A stretch of DNA of 48,352 nucleotides from Ruminococcus sp. AF31-8BH. GTDB lineage: Bacteria; Bacillota; Clostridia; Lachnospirales; Lachnospiraceae. Positions 7,049 to 15,013 of the stretch are shown in pieces; within the stretch, counting starts at the first letter, position 1; the number at the start of each line of letters is the position of its first letter. The notes beneath the pieces were generated by a model. The model made no database searches. It saw nothing but the letters and a program-made list of their open reading frames with translations, and was not told the DNA's origin. The translations under genes and the position numbers were made by a program. The stretch lies in NCBI RefSeq assembly GCF_003460605.1, contig NZ_QTVN01000022.1, positions 19,241 through 67,592 on the forward strand. The letters run 5' to 3'.

Positions 7049-7789
7049 CTATCTATCCACTTTTTTGTTCGCCGATACAATCAGCATCATGGGACGGCGC
7101 ATTTCATCCTGCATCCCCGGAATATCCATCATGTATTCCGGCGGCTGCGGCTCCACAATATGATTTATTATAAAACCATTTGAAAGCAGTGTATTTAGAT
7201 ATGTGGTCAGTGTTCTATGATATTTTGTAACCTTTTCTCCCAAAAACACAGCTGCCCGTTTGCCCTCATAATAATAATTATCCACCGGAAAATGCAGTAT
7301 TTCTCCTTTTTCGTTATAATGCCAGTCTTGTGTTCCATAGGCAGTAAAAACAGGATGTTCAACCGTAAAAACTAGCTTACCACCAGACTTCAGTATTCTA
7401 TATATCTTTTTTACTAAAATCTCATAATCTGCTACATAGTGAAACGCAAGTGAACTTAATATTACATCAAAACTCTCCTCTGGGAATTCCGCATCTTCTA
7501 TAGCACAGCATTTATATTCAACCTGTGGAAAATGTGTTTTTTCTTTGGCTACCTCGAGCATTTTATGAGAAATATCAACACCTACAACAGAAGACGCTCC
7601 GTGTTCCATCGCATAAATACAGTGCCATCCATAGCCGCATCCTAAATCAAGCACACGCTTATCTTTAAAATCCGGCAGCAGCTTTCTCAATGTTTCCCAT
7701 TCTCCTGCACCGGCTAGTCCCTGCTGTGAGCGACTCATTTGACTGTATTTTTGAAAAAATATATTATCGTCATATTTGTTTTCTTTCAT
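7049..7789 (-). CDS. Class I SAM-dependent methyltransferase
   Basis: A 246-residue methyltransferase with textbook motifs: V-L-D-L-G-C-G-Y-G-W-H at about 46-56, V-V-G-V-D-I-S at about 68-74, and F-D-V-I-L-S-S-L-A-F-H-Y. The C-terminal part (V-E-H-P-V-F-T, then P-P-E-Y and P-M-M-L-I-V-S-A) is typical of a group of Firmicute enzymes with unknown small-molecule substrates. ATG 7789 overlaps the stop of the preceding fragment (7786), so the two were translationally coupled. It is unlike the methyltransferase at 5301 beyond the shared fold. Confidence 0.85.
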   Translation of the reverse strand: MKENKYDDNIFFQKYSQMSRSQQGLAGAGEWETLRKLLPDFKDKRVLDLGCGYGWHCIYAMEHGASSVVGVDISHKMLEVAKEKTHFPQVEYKCCAIEDAEFPEESFDVILSSLAFHYVADYEILVKKIYRILKSGGKLVFTVEHPVFTAYGTQDWHYNEKGEILHFPVDNYYYEGKRAAVFLGEKVTKYHRTLTTYLNTLLSNGFIINHIVEPQPPEYMMDIPGMQDEMRRPMMLIVSANKKVDR

Positions 7790-8010
7790 CTGAATTCCCC
7801 CTCGTTTAAAAAGTTATTTATCTCCGTTGCAATTTTTTTCACTTCTTTATAAAGCTTCTCGGTCATATCGTAGCATTTAAAAATTGAAAGACCGAGTACT
7901 TCAAAAACATGATTTACCCTTTCGGCATATTTTTTAGGTTTATATTCAAAAGTTTCAAGCAGTTTTATAGCTTTCTTTTCATTAATGCAATAAAGCATTA
8001 TTGCATGCAA
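7786..8010 (-). pseudogene. Short fragment, unknown family, coupled to the methyltransferase
   Basis: About 74 mostly helical residues rich in Lys, Glu and aromatic residues, opening at a TTG without a good ribosome binding site just after an in-frame TAA. It overlaps the methyltransferase start by four bases (ATGA), a sign that it is, or was, a real coding region. The lack of any start signal and the short length suggest the C-terminal end of a longer protein. I do not recognise the family. Confidence 0.4.
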
Positions 8011-8213
8011 ATAGTACTTGATTTAAGCATGAAATAATACGAAAAACATGGCCTGCAAAGAATTTACACCTTATTTATAAATGTGGGGCACTTCATATTG
8101 TCCTATAAAAATATCATAAACACAGAACTTATATTTACTACCTATGCAAAGTAGAGAAACAGCTCAATTTTTTCTTATTTAAAATCAGAAAACAAGCAAC
8201 TAAAATCTAATCA

Positions 8214-9005
8214 TTATGAAGCGAGATCCCTTTTTGCGTAAATCATACCAGCTCCCACAGTCATAATCACAATCATTATCGTCCCTAAAATCAAAGCAAC
8301 ACAATCCCTTGATTCTCCAGCAAAAATTGATGTCGCATTTGAATAGGAAAACGGCGAAATAAAGATAGCGTCCTTTAAATCAGGAACAACTCTTGCCATC
8401 AAATCATACACATACAGCAGCATGGCAACTGAAATTCCAATTCCTAACCTGTTCTTTTTGCTTACCGCAGAGATCACAAAGCAAATAGCCGCAATTTCGA
8501 TATTCATCATTAACTGAAAAAACATACACTCTGTGAATATGCTTCCAAAATCCGTTTCTCCAAGAAAAACAAACCCGACTTCATAAAGCATGCCACAAAT
8601 CAATGTAAAACAAATAAGGTTTAGTAGCACTGCAAAAAACTTCATTGCTATTACCTTGCCCCGTGAAACCGGAAGTGTAAACGTATATTCCGCAGTATGC
8701 CCATCTTCTTCCTTTGAAAGAATTACTGTGGCGATGGAAGCTGCAAACATACTGCTTCCAAGTGCATGAATCGTTCCGATTTCTGTGGCAAAATATCCTT
8801 TTAATGTTGCTATACTGAGTGTACTCATTCCAAAAGCATCAGAAAACGTGCCCATTGTTGCAAAACTCTCTGCCATATCTGCCATGCTATCTTCCATACC
8901 CTTATATAAAATGATGCAGATGAGCCCCATTCCACCCACGGAAAGCGCCCATATCAAAAGACTTTTCCAACCTGATTTCCATTCGTTTTTTAATATTACC
9001 GGCAT
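8214..9005 (-). CDS. ABC-2 type transporter permease
   Basis: A 263-residue membrane protein with six hydrophobic segments and a large loop after the first, as in ABC-2 permeases. The E-D-G-H-T-A-E-Y-T-F-T-L-P-V-S-R motif at about 107-122 is characteristic of this group, which includes bacitracin-, lantibiotic- and quorum-related exporters. It begins directly after the stop of the ATPase gene (9006), so the two form one exporter. The substrate is not predictable. The LytTR/DUF3021 pair upstream is a common regulatory partner of such exporters. Confidence 0.85.
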   Translation of the reverse strand: MPVILKNEWKSGWKSLLIWALSVGGMGLICIILYKGMEDSMADMAESFATMGTFSDAFGMSTLSIATLKGYFATEIGTIHALGSSMFAASIATVILSKEEDGHTAEYTFTLPVSRGKVIAMKFFAVLLNLICFTLICGMLYEVGFVFLGETDFGSIFTECMFFQLMMNIEIAAICFVISAVSKKNRLGIGISVAMLLYVYDLMARVVPDLKDAIFISPFSYSNATSIFAGESRDCVALILGTIMIVIMTVGAGMIYAKRDLAS

Positions 9006-9839
9006 TTATTTTTCCTCCTTCAAATAATAGTGCATAAATACTTCTTCTATGGACGGTTCCTCGATAATAATATCCTCGATATGATGTCCTTCCAGTTCCT
9101 TGTATAAATTGTTTAGGTTATCCTTATAGATATAGTCAAGCTTTTCGCCATCCCGTATCATTTTGATTCTCTTTGACCGACTGCTCAAAAGATTATCGAC
9201 GGTATCTGTGACAACCAACTTTCCTTCCTTCATGATTGCCACACGAGTACAGTGATTTCTCACCTCCGATAAAACGTGTGTGGAAAGCATACAGGTCGCA
9301 CCCTCATTCACATACTCCTGAATCAACTCAAAGAAAACATTTTGCATCAGAGGATCAAGTCCGCTGGTCGGTTCATCAAAAACAAAAAGCTTTGGTCTAT
9401 GCTGCATTGCACAGATGATGCTGACCTTTTTCCTGTTCCCAAGTGAGAGCTCATTGATTTTTCTTTTTACGTCCACCTGAAGTCTGTCGCAAAGTTTTTC
9501 TGCTTCATCGGTGCAATCAACCTTTCTGACTGCTGCCGAATACTTCAGTATTTCCCTGATTTTCATGCCCGGATAAAACCATGCTTCACTTGGCATATAG
9601 CCAATGTCTGCAAGGATTTTTTCTCTGTCCTTTACGCTGTCAAGACCATTGATTCTTATTTCGCCCTGATCATACTTTATCAATCCAAGCATTGACCGAA
9701 TAGTCGTTGATTTTCCGGCACCGTTCGGTCCAAGGAACCCAAAAATTTCGCCTTCCCGAACCGAGAATGTTACATCCTCCACACCTCTGTGTTTTCCATA
9801 AGTTTTTGTTAAATTTTGAATCGTTATCATATCTTTCAT
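9006..9839 (-). CDS. ABC transporter ATP-binding protein
   Basis: A 277-residue ABC ATPase. Walker A G-P-N-G-A-G-K-S-T is at 37-45, the signature L-S-L-G-N at 131-135 (S-G-G replaced by S-L-G, a common variant in this subfamily), Walker B with L-F-V-F-D-E-P-T-S-G-L-D at 151-162, and the switch His follows in L-S-T-H-V. The C-terminal 70 residues form the usual helical extension of CcmA-like exporter ATPases. ATG 9839 has GGAGGT 8 nt upstream. It pairs with the permease at 8214-9005. A terminator at 9877-9907 separates it from DUF3021, so it may depend on read-through or on its own promoter. Confidence 0.92.
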   Translation of the reverse strand: MKDMITIQNLTKTYGKHRGVEDVTFSVREGEIFGFLGPNGAGKSTTIRSMLGLIKYDQGEIRINGLDSVKDREKILADIGYMPSEAWFYPGMKIREILKYSAAVRKVDCTDEAEKLCDRLQVDVKRKINELSLGNRKKVSIICAMQHRPKLFVFDEPTSGLDPLMQNVFFELIQEYVNEGATCMLSTHVLSEVRNHCTRVAIMKEGKLVVTDTVDNLLSSRSKRIKMIRDGEKLDYIYKDNLNNLYKELEGHHIEDIIIEEPSIEEVFMHYYLKEEK

Positions 9840-9876
9840 TTCTCATGTACCTCCGTTTGATGATAGAATAGTACAT

Positions 9877-9907
9877 AAAAAAGATGGGCACAATAACTGT
9901 ACCCATC
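9877..9907 (-). terminator. Intrinsic terminator between DUF3021 and the ABC genes
   Basis: A 10-bp stem with one G-U pair (9883-9892 with 9898-9907), 5-nt loop, followed on the minus strand by six T residues. It lies 29 nt past the DUF3021 stop and 38 nt before the ATPase start, so it can both end the regulatory operon and gate the exporter genes. A short perfect dyad (CAACT-TAG-AGTTG, 9920-9932) is just upstream. Confidence 0.8.
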
Positions 9908-9935
9908 AGTGACACTTTTTCAACTCTAAGTTGCA

Positions 9936-10406
9936 CTATTTATTATCTGTCCTTGTTTTAAATAATTTTAAATCAGAATTCAATATTTTGTCATCAATTC
10001 TGCGCCTGCATTTATATACCAGATAAGTACAAATATATACGAATACAATATAGGCAGTGAACCCCAAAGTCACATAAGAATTTCTATCAAACCATTTTCC
10101 TATGTATGACACTGCCGTATATATTATTGTGCAGATTATTATACCAAGCAGTTCCTTCTTGCTTATTTCATCTGACTCATCAAAATTCCAAAGTACATAA
10201 ACCTGAAGATACCCAACTGCATAGGTCAAAAAAATCATTTCCGCCATATGCAGTATTTCTGCCACAGTCACCCCAATGCAGAGCCGATATGTACAGTAGT
10301 AAAAAAGAACTCCGAAAAAATAAAGACATGCCTTAAACTCGATTCCAATTTCCTTTGTAAGATACCTTTCCCAGAGGGATACTTTTTTCTTATAACTTTT
10401 TTTCAT
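9936..10406 (-). CDS. DUF3021 family membrane protein
   Basis: A 156-residue protein with four predicted membrane segments, a W-x-x-Y-L-T-K-E start and a conserved W-N-F-D-E-S-D loop between the second and third segment. This plan matches DUF3021 proteins, which are nearly always encoded next to a LytTR regulator and are thought to restrain it at the membrane. Here it overlaps the LytTR gene by four bases (ATG 10406, LytTR stop 10403), indicating translational coupling. An intrinsic terminator follows. Confidence 0.85.
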   Translation of the reverse strand: MKKSYKKKVSLWERYLTKEIGIEFKACLYFFGVLFYYCTYRLCIGVTVAEILHMAEMIFLTYAVGYLQVYVLWNFDESDEISKKELLGIIICTIIYTAVSYIGKWFDRNSYVTLGFTAYIVFVYICTYLVYKCRRRIDDKILNSDLKLFKTRTDNK

Positions 10407-10846
10407 GCCATTTCTCCTTTCAGAAGCTTCCTAAAATCCGATGCGTATGTACGGGAAATAATGATATGCTCACCGCTGACAAGTGTTGCATCAATCCTAT
10501 TCGACGGCATACTTTTTAGCATTTCCACCTTGTTTACATTGATAATCATCGACTTGCTACAGCGGAAATAACTCTCATCGTCTAGAAATAATTCGATTGA
10601 ATATAATGACATCTCTACTTGAATTTCATTATCATCTGTGTAGACAAATGTCTTATTATCCACCTTTTCTATATACAGAATTTCCTCCGGTGTAAAAACA
10701 ATTGTCTCATCGTTTTTTCGTCCAATTAGTTTTCTTTGACGTTTGTCCATAAAAAGCAACACCGCCTCAACCTCAGGATTTTTCTCCTTATAATTTAAAA
10801 TCAGCTCATCTTCGCCTTTATTAATCTTATTAATTGTGTATCGCAT
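10403..10846 (-). CDS. LytTR-family DNA-binding regulator
   Basis: A 147-residue protein without a receiver domain. Residues 45-145 form a LytTR DNA-binding domain (E-I-L-Y-I-E-K-V-D-N-K-T, then S-Y-F-R-C-S-K-S-M-I-I-N-V and the final I-I-I-S-R-T-Y). Such stand-alone LytTR proteins are inhibited by the membrane partner encoded just downstream, as in LytTR regulatory systems of streptococci and bacilli. AAGGAG is placed well before ATG 10846. The likely target is the ABC exporter that follows and its own operon. The start overlaps the short ORF at 10801-10986. Confidence 0.88.
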   Translation of the reverse strand: MRYTINKINKGEDELILNYKEKNPEVEAVLLFMDKRQRKLIGRKNDETIVFTPEEILYIEKVDNKTFVYTDDNEIQVEMSLYSIELFLDDESYFRCSKSMIINVNKVEMLKSMPSNRIDATLVSGEHIIISRTYASDFRKLLKGEMA

Positions 10847-10986
10847 AGAACTCCTTTCTTAATCATGCAAAGCAAAGAACTTGCTGCAAAGTACTTATGG
10901 CCTTCTTTTGATCCCTTATAACCTGTATAAAAAGTTCCAAGCATTGTAATCAGTGCACCGATAGACCAATATTTATGTGATTTCAT
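10801..10986 (-). pseudogene. Small membrane protein, C-terminus lost
   Basis: The first 42 residues (S-H-K-Y-W-S-I-G-A-L-I-T-M-L-G-T-F-Y-T-G-Y, then G-S-K and H-K-Y-F-A-A-S-S-L-L-C-M-I) resemble a family of very short gut-bacterial proteins with two membrane helices, here with only these two. After Met-Ile the sequence runs directly into the ribosome binding site and start of the LytTR gene, and the last 19 residues are read antiphase to that gene. I infer that the normal end was deleted when the LytTR unit was joined. It could still be translated. The family name (DUF6219-like) is from memory and tentative. Confidence 0.5.
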
Positions 10987-11038
10987 TCAGATACCTCCTG
11001 CCGTTTTTCTTAAAAATATACCTTTTAAAAGATATATA

Positions 11039-11051
11039 CAAACTTGAATTT
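11039..11051 (-). repeat. Cassette-like 13-mer, copy 5
   Basis: Minus-strand AAATTCAAGTTTG, 3 nt after the TAA (11055-11057) of the lipoprotein gene. With the preceding AAGTC it matches copy 2 over 18 nt. It is about 4.8 kb from the nearest other exact copy. Confidence 0.85.
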
Positions 11052-11054
11052 GAC

Positions 11055-11459
11055 TTAATATCCATGGTCAACATGCTGCCACTTTCCGCCATCTGTTCTA
11101 ACTAAAATCCACTTCCAATCACTGTATGTACTATTTGGATTCAAAGACCCGTCTCCACCAGATGAATCAACATCGAATGAAGATAATAAAACAATGACTT
11201 CATCTGCATTGTTTCTGTCTGCCCAATCTTTATGATCTTTCGTGCAGTCATCTCCGGCATAGTAAATTTCTGTGAGAGTGCATCCTTTCCAGTCACTCTT
11301 AAACTCCTTTTTTATTGTGTCAATAGCGGCTTTAATATCCTCTTCTGAATAGCTCTCAGATTCAACATTATGAGTTTTTACTTCACTGACATCTCCACCA
11401 CAAGCACTCAAAACAAATAAAAGCATAATACATAGCATTGTACATACGATTTTCTTCAT
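11055..11459 (-). CDS. Small secreted lipoprotein
   Basis: A 134-residue protein with a lipoprotein signal: Lys-Lys, a hydrophobic stretch and the lipobox L-S-A-C at 17-20, so Cys20 would be lipidated after cleavage. The mature part is acidic and ends in a W-K-W-I-L-V-R-T-D-G-G-K-W compact beta fold with a Tyr terminus, which looks like a single small domain. No function can be assigned. ATG 11459 has AAGGAGG 6 nt upstream; the longer frame to 11510 is antiphase to the GNAT end. It lies between the acetyltransferase and copy 5 of the cassette-like repeat. Confidence 0.75.
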   Translation of the reverse strand: MKKIVCTMLCIMLLFVLSACGGDVSEVKTHNVESESYSEEDIKAAIDTIKKEFKSDWKGCTLTEIYYAGDDCTKDHKDWADRNNADEVIVLLSSFDVDSSGGDGSLNPNSTYSDWKWILVRTDGGKWQHVDHGY

Positions 11460-11486
11460 ACAAGACCTCCTTAAATACCGATTTCT

Positions 11487-11507
11487 CAGTTTCAAAAACT
11501 GGAATTT
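11487..11507 (-). repeat. Diverged cassette-like repeat with internal hairpin
   Basis: On the minus strand AAATTCCAGTTTTTGAAACTG begins inside the TGA stop of the GNAT gene (11507-11509). It matches the start of the repeat family and adds a perfect CAGTTT/AAACTG hairpin with a 3-nt loop. The following sequence to 11474 resembles the extension of copy 3. Confidence 0.5.
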
Positions 11508-12022
11508 CATAAACGCATTTGCTTCTTAAACGCAAACATTCCCTCATTGCCATCACCGACAAAATCGTCCGGTGTATCCGGCATAGGATGTTTTTCATTA
11601 AAAAATTCTGTAATATGAAAGCCGCAGACATTCACATAAAAATGAATGTTGCGCTTATCAAAGTACGGCGTACAGGTTTCCCATACTTTCGTGTTCGGAT
11701 ATATTCGTTCCAATTCAAACCATATCTTCTTACCGATACCATTGCTCTGAACTCCGTTCTTTACAAAAAGCAGGTCAAGATGGTTATGCTGTGTACTCTC
11801 ATTGATAATAACAACAGCACCGCCCACCATTTCTCCATCGACAACGGCTTTATAGACAGCAGAACCCTCCGCATTCAGCGACTGGTCAATGTCCTTTTCA
11901 GGCAGAATAACAGCATCTGTTTTCCCAAAAGCATCTTCAAAACCTTTCTGAAATGCTTCCTGCATATCCGCCTTGTATTGGGTTAATTCTTTTGGTTCTA
12001 TACAAACTAATTGGAAGGTCAT
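11507..12022 (-). CDS. GNAT family N-acetyltransferase
   Basis: A 171-residue acetyltransferase. The acetyl-CoA loop is V-Q-S-N-G-I-G-K-K at 91-99 (Q/R-x-x-G-x-G pattern), preceded by the beta4 strand L-D-L-L-F-V, and motif B with H-F-Y-V-N-V-C-G-F at about 127-135. The C-terminal acidic tail is shared by a group of Firmicute GNATs found near mobile elements. The substrate is unknown. ATG 12022 has GAGGAG upstream. Its stop codon lies within a diverged copy of the repeat, and the lipoprotein gene begins 47 nt later on the same strand. Confidence 0.85.
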   Translation of the reverse strand: MTFQLVCIEPKELTQYKADMQEAFQKGFEDAFGKTDAVILPEKDIDQSLNAEGSAVYKAVVDGEMVGGAVVIINESTQHNHLDLLFVKNGVQSNGIGKKIWFELERIYPNTKVWETCTPYFDKRNIHFYVNVCGFHITEFFNEKHPMPDTPDDFVGDGNEGMFAFKKQMRL

Positions 12023-12329
12023 TTTATATCTATCTCCTCAAAAATTCCGATTGAGATTTCACCTGTTTTAAAAGATTTAATAGCTGTTATATTTTGTTAT
12101 TAAATTCTCCGCAAATCCTTGAAAACACTGGATTTATCGCAGGTGAGCTTTCCCTTATTGTTTCCCTTGTGTTATATCGTCCCATCAGTGTTTACGAACT
12201 CTGATAAGGGCAAATACAAGGGCAAGAAAATCATATAAAACAGTATAACACAAAATAAAAGTGACATGGTGAACTGATTGAAATGCTTCTGAGTTTTTAA
12301 TTAGGGATTGATTGAATGATATTAAGGGG
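12023..12329. other. Intergenic stretch beside the insertion sequence
   Basis: No gene is supported. Around 12150-12230 there are imperfect inverted CCCTTAT and CCCTTGT blocks facing ATAAGGG and CAAGGG across about 50 nt, which could form a weak cruciform or be an old junction. The right border meets the presumed left end of the insertion sequence. Confidence 0.4.
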
Positions 12330-12372
12330 CTGTCGGTTAATAGCAAATTCCGGCATCCCCAGTAGTAATTGA

Positions 12373-12432
12373 AAGGATCCCAGCAAGGGCAAGGCTTGTT
12401 AGCTTTCTACCTTGCGAGGGATCCTTTTTTTC
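12373..12432 (+). terminator. Strong hairpin with T-run inside the IS left end
   Basis: Outer arms AAGGATCCC (12373-12381) and GGGATCCTT (12418-12426) with inner GCAAGG/CCTTGC pairing, followed on the plus strand by a run of seven T. It would stop plus-strand transcripts entering the transposase antisense, a common insulation in insertion sequences. Confidence 0.7.
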
Positions 12433-12500
12433 TATAAAAGATGAAATTTATTTTTGGCCGCAAAAATCCCTTGTCTGGATTTTTACAGCCGCACTTTTGA

Positions 12501-14204
12501 TCAGGCTGTTTTTTCCGTTGTTTTTCCCTCAAACTTCTTTAGTTTTTCATTGAGAAAACGACAGTATTTATTTATATTCCTTCCGATTGCATACAACATG
12601 AATTCTTTGTACACTTTATCTGCAGAACGGTAATTAAAACGCCTAAAGTTTTCGTTTTCTTTGATATCACCGAAATGTCCTTCTGTCTGGATCGAACGTG
12701 TCTGCCGTTTTAGGATCCCACGCTCACTTTGGATGTTTGCATGGGATTTTTCACGCAGTTCTTCCCACTGCTCATTGATCTTCATTACCTTGTTTTTCTC
12801 AGCATCCTTTTCGGCATTATATTTATACAGACAGCGGGCTTTATGTTCGCATCCACTGCAGTCGGCGCAGGCGTACACCTCAAAGGTCTGGGTATAACCA
12901 TTCTGCTCTTTGGTTTCCGTTCTTATGTGACGCAGTTCACGTCCGTCATGGCAGATATAGAACTGCTCATCTTCAAATACTTCGACCTTCATGTTGTAAT
13001 ATTTACTGATATTTTCGGCATATGCGCGTGTTTTGCGTTTTTCATGATCCTGCAGTTTTATATAGCTTTCTATCCCTTTTTCTTTTAAATAAAGCAGATT
13101 TTTCTCACTACAGTATCCGCTGTCAGCAGTTACCTCTTCCAGGATGCTGCCAAAAACCTGCTGGTGCTTTTCCAGGACTGGGATCAGGGTATTGTAATCC
13201 GTCCGGTCATTACTTACGTAACCGTGAATGATGAAATAATTTTCCACGGCAATCTGTACGTTGTACGCCGGCTTTAACTGTCCGTTCAGCATATGATCCT
13301 CTTTCATCCGCATAAAAGTAGCTTCCAGGTCTGTCTTGGAATAGCTGTTCCGGTCTTTTCCCATGATCTCGAAGCATTCTTTATATCCCATCAGACGCTG
13401 GCCGAGATGCTCCAGTTCCTCATACAGCTGCTGGATCTCAGGTTTTCTTTTTCCTTTTCCATAAACGAACTCTATCCCTTCTCCAGTGGCAATCGTATTA
13501 AGGTTCTTCTGCAGCTTCAGGATTTCAAGAGGAGAGCAGTTATCAATCTCAATGACTGTATTATTTGCAAGTTTCTTATGCTTTGACAGCTTCCGTTTAC
13601 GGTTCTTTTCTATTACACTGCGGACTTTATCCATTCCCTCGATCACTAACATCTGTGCATTCCCTATATCATACTTTTGCCCATAACCATTCTCTTACAA
13701 AAATATATTATACCTGGCAAAGTTCAGTTCAATAGAATCTAGCAGACCAGCCAGATGGTAATTGATCGTACCACGCCAGACAAATGTATAACGGTTTGCA
13801 TTGGCTTCAATCTTAGTCCCATCAATAAAAAGTTCTTTCAGTGTAACAAGGCCTTCTTTTTGAAGCCGGCGCAAAAACTGGTAATTAAGGTCATCCAGTA
13901 TTTCAGAGGTCAGCTTTTTCCCTTTAAACTCATAAAAAGCGTCCCGTTTTGGTTTCTGCCCACGGGTCAGCCAGATAAAAGCCAGATCTCTTTCACATAA
14001 TTCTACAATACGGTCAACAGAACGTACCCCGCGCATGTTTGCGTAAGTAACTACAGCATACATCATAATTGGGTTATACCCGGTTCTTCCCTTATCTGAA
14101 CAATTGGCCAGCAGACCAGAAAAATCTAAATCCTCCATCACTTTTTTCAGGGTATAGACTGGATCGTCGTCGGGTAAATTCAATTCGAAGAAACTAAAGT
14201 TCAT
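12501..14204 (-). pseudogene. IS1182-family transposase with one in-frame TAA
   Basis: Two open frames, 13695-14204 (169 residues) and 12501-13652 (383 residues), lie in the same phase and are separated only by TAA at 13695-13697. Read through, they give about 567 codons, a normal IS1182-type length. The first part has the DUF772-like start (Y-N-P-I-M-M, R-G-V-R-S-V) and the catalytic strand L-F-I-D-G-T-K-I-E-A-N. The second has T-A-D-S-G-Y-C-S, the Cys cluster C-A-D-C-S-G-C-E-H-K-A-R-C and a final R-x-F-N-Y-R segment. The codon after the stop continues E-N-G-Y-G with no gap, so a single substitution such as CAA to TAA would explain it. The copy should be immobile unless the stop is suppressed. 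Confidence 0.88.
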
Positions 14205-14257
14205 TTTCTGTTGCCCAAGCTCAAAAAAGTCGTTATATAATAATTAGTCGATACTTA

Positions 14258-15013
14258 CTATTTTTGCTTGGCTACATAATTCTTTTTCCTACAAAGTCCT
14301 GCTATAGATGTAGTTATCAAGCCCACAAACAATAAAACCATATATAATTCCAACGGTGTGTCATCTCCTGTTTTTGCCCCAGAAGCCGCTCCACTTCCAG
14401 CATGATTCACATCTGTGCTATTATCTGCACCTGTTTGTGTTGGCTGTGTTGTTGGTTCATTTGGAATATCCTGCTCTGTTTTTTCTGCCAGCACATAATA
14501 GTAACTGCCATCCGCCTGAAAACTTATCTGTCCATCTCTGCTTTGCACAGATAATGTCTTCAAAGTCCCATTGCTGTTTAAAGAAAAAGCAGAAGAATTC
14601 TTCAACGCATCCGATAAAGAAATTGTCACTCCATCCACCGCTATTCTGTTTCCCTTTTTATCTGTAAAATAGATTTCAAATGGTGAAATGTTTTTCCCCT
14701 TTCCTTCCAGACATGCAGCAAACCACTCCCATGCCTCTGTATCCTGACTGGTTATCGGATAGACCACCAGCGTCAGGCTATTGTCTGTAACTCCACTGAC
14801 CACAATCCTTCTGCCATCCGGTAACTGAATCTCAGCTTTCCCTTTTTTGACAGGTGATGTTAAATATTCTGTTTCTCCTGCAATATAAATTGCATAAATG
14901 CCAAAATCTGTCTGACTCTGTTCTCCTGTCAGGGCAGAGTTCCAGGCATAGCATATCGTAGTTGAATATACTGTAAGTATGCAGATCAGAAAAAATGTTA
15001 CGAACCGTTTCAT
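14258..15013 (-). CDS. Surface protein with signal peptide and sortase-like tail
   Basis: A 251-residue exported protein. An N-terminal signal peptide of about 23 residues ends near C-Y-A. The middle is beta-rich (Y-I-A-G-E-T-E-Y, then I-Q-L-P-D-G-R-R-I-V-V-S-G-V). A Pro/Thr-rich linker leads to A-K-T-G-D-D (about 213-218), a hydrophobic helix and R-K-K, the layout of a sortase sorting signal of the K-T-G-D type frequent in gut clostridia. It would thus be attached to the cell wall. ATG 15013 overlaps the stop of the preceding gene by four bases. It is the last gene of the LuxR-linked operon, and the insertion sequence lies just downstream. Confidence 0.75.
   Translation of the reverse strand: MKRFVTFFLICILTVYSTTICYAWNSALTGEQSQTDFGIYAIYIAGETEYLTSPVKKGKAEIQLPDGRRIVVSGVTDNSLTLVVYPITSQDTEAWEWFAACLEGKGKNISPFEIYFTDKKGNRIAVDGVTISLSDALKNSSAFSLNSNGTLKTLSVQSRDGQISFQADGSYYYVLAEKTEQDIPNEPTTQPTQTGADNSTDVNHAGSGAASGAKTGDDTPLELYMVLLFVGLITTSIAGLCRKKNYVAKQK

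Larger units (their letters stand above)
12329..14254 (-). mobile_element. IS1182-like insertion sequence (inactive copy)
   Basis: The body is one transposase frame on the minus strand. Candidate imperfect terminal repeats are CTGTCGGTTAATAG near 12334 and, inward from the right, GTATCGACTAATTAT near 14252 (T-x-T-C-G-x-x-T-A-A-T shared). The right end lies just after the stop codon of the sortase-tail gene, so that gene is not broken. Exact ends and a target duplication could not be settled by eye. A strong hairpin with T-run (12373-12432) sits inside the left end. Confidence 0.6.

Noticed and set aside
272..11509. Calling the repeat array a true integron
   Set aside because: No integron integrase in the window, no GTTRRRY/RYYYAAC core pair in the repeats, and most copies lack a long self-complementary stem. 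Only a cassette-like array is claimed.
12150..12240. Attachment site of an integrated element next to the IS
   Set aside because: The CCCTTAT/ATAAGGG blocks are imperfect, no tRNA or integrase is present, and no second copy was seen.
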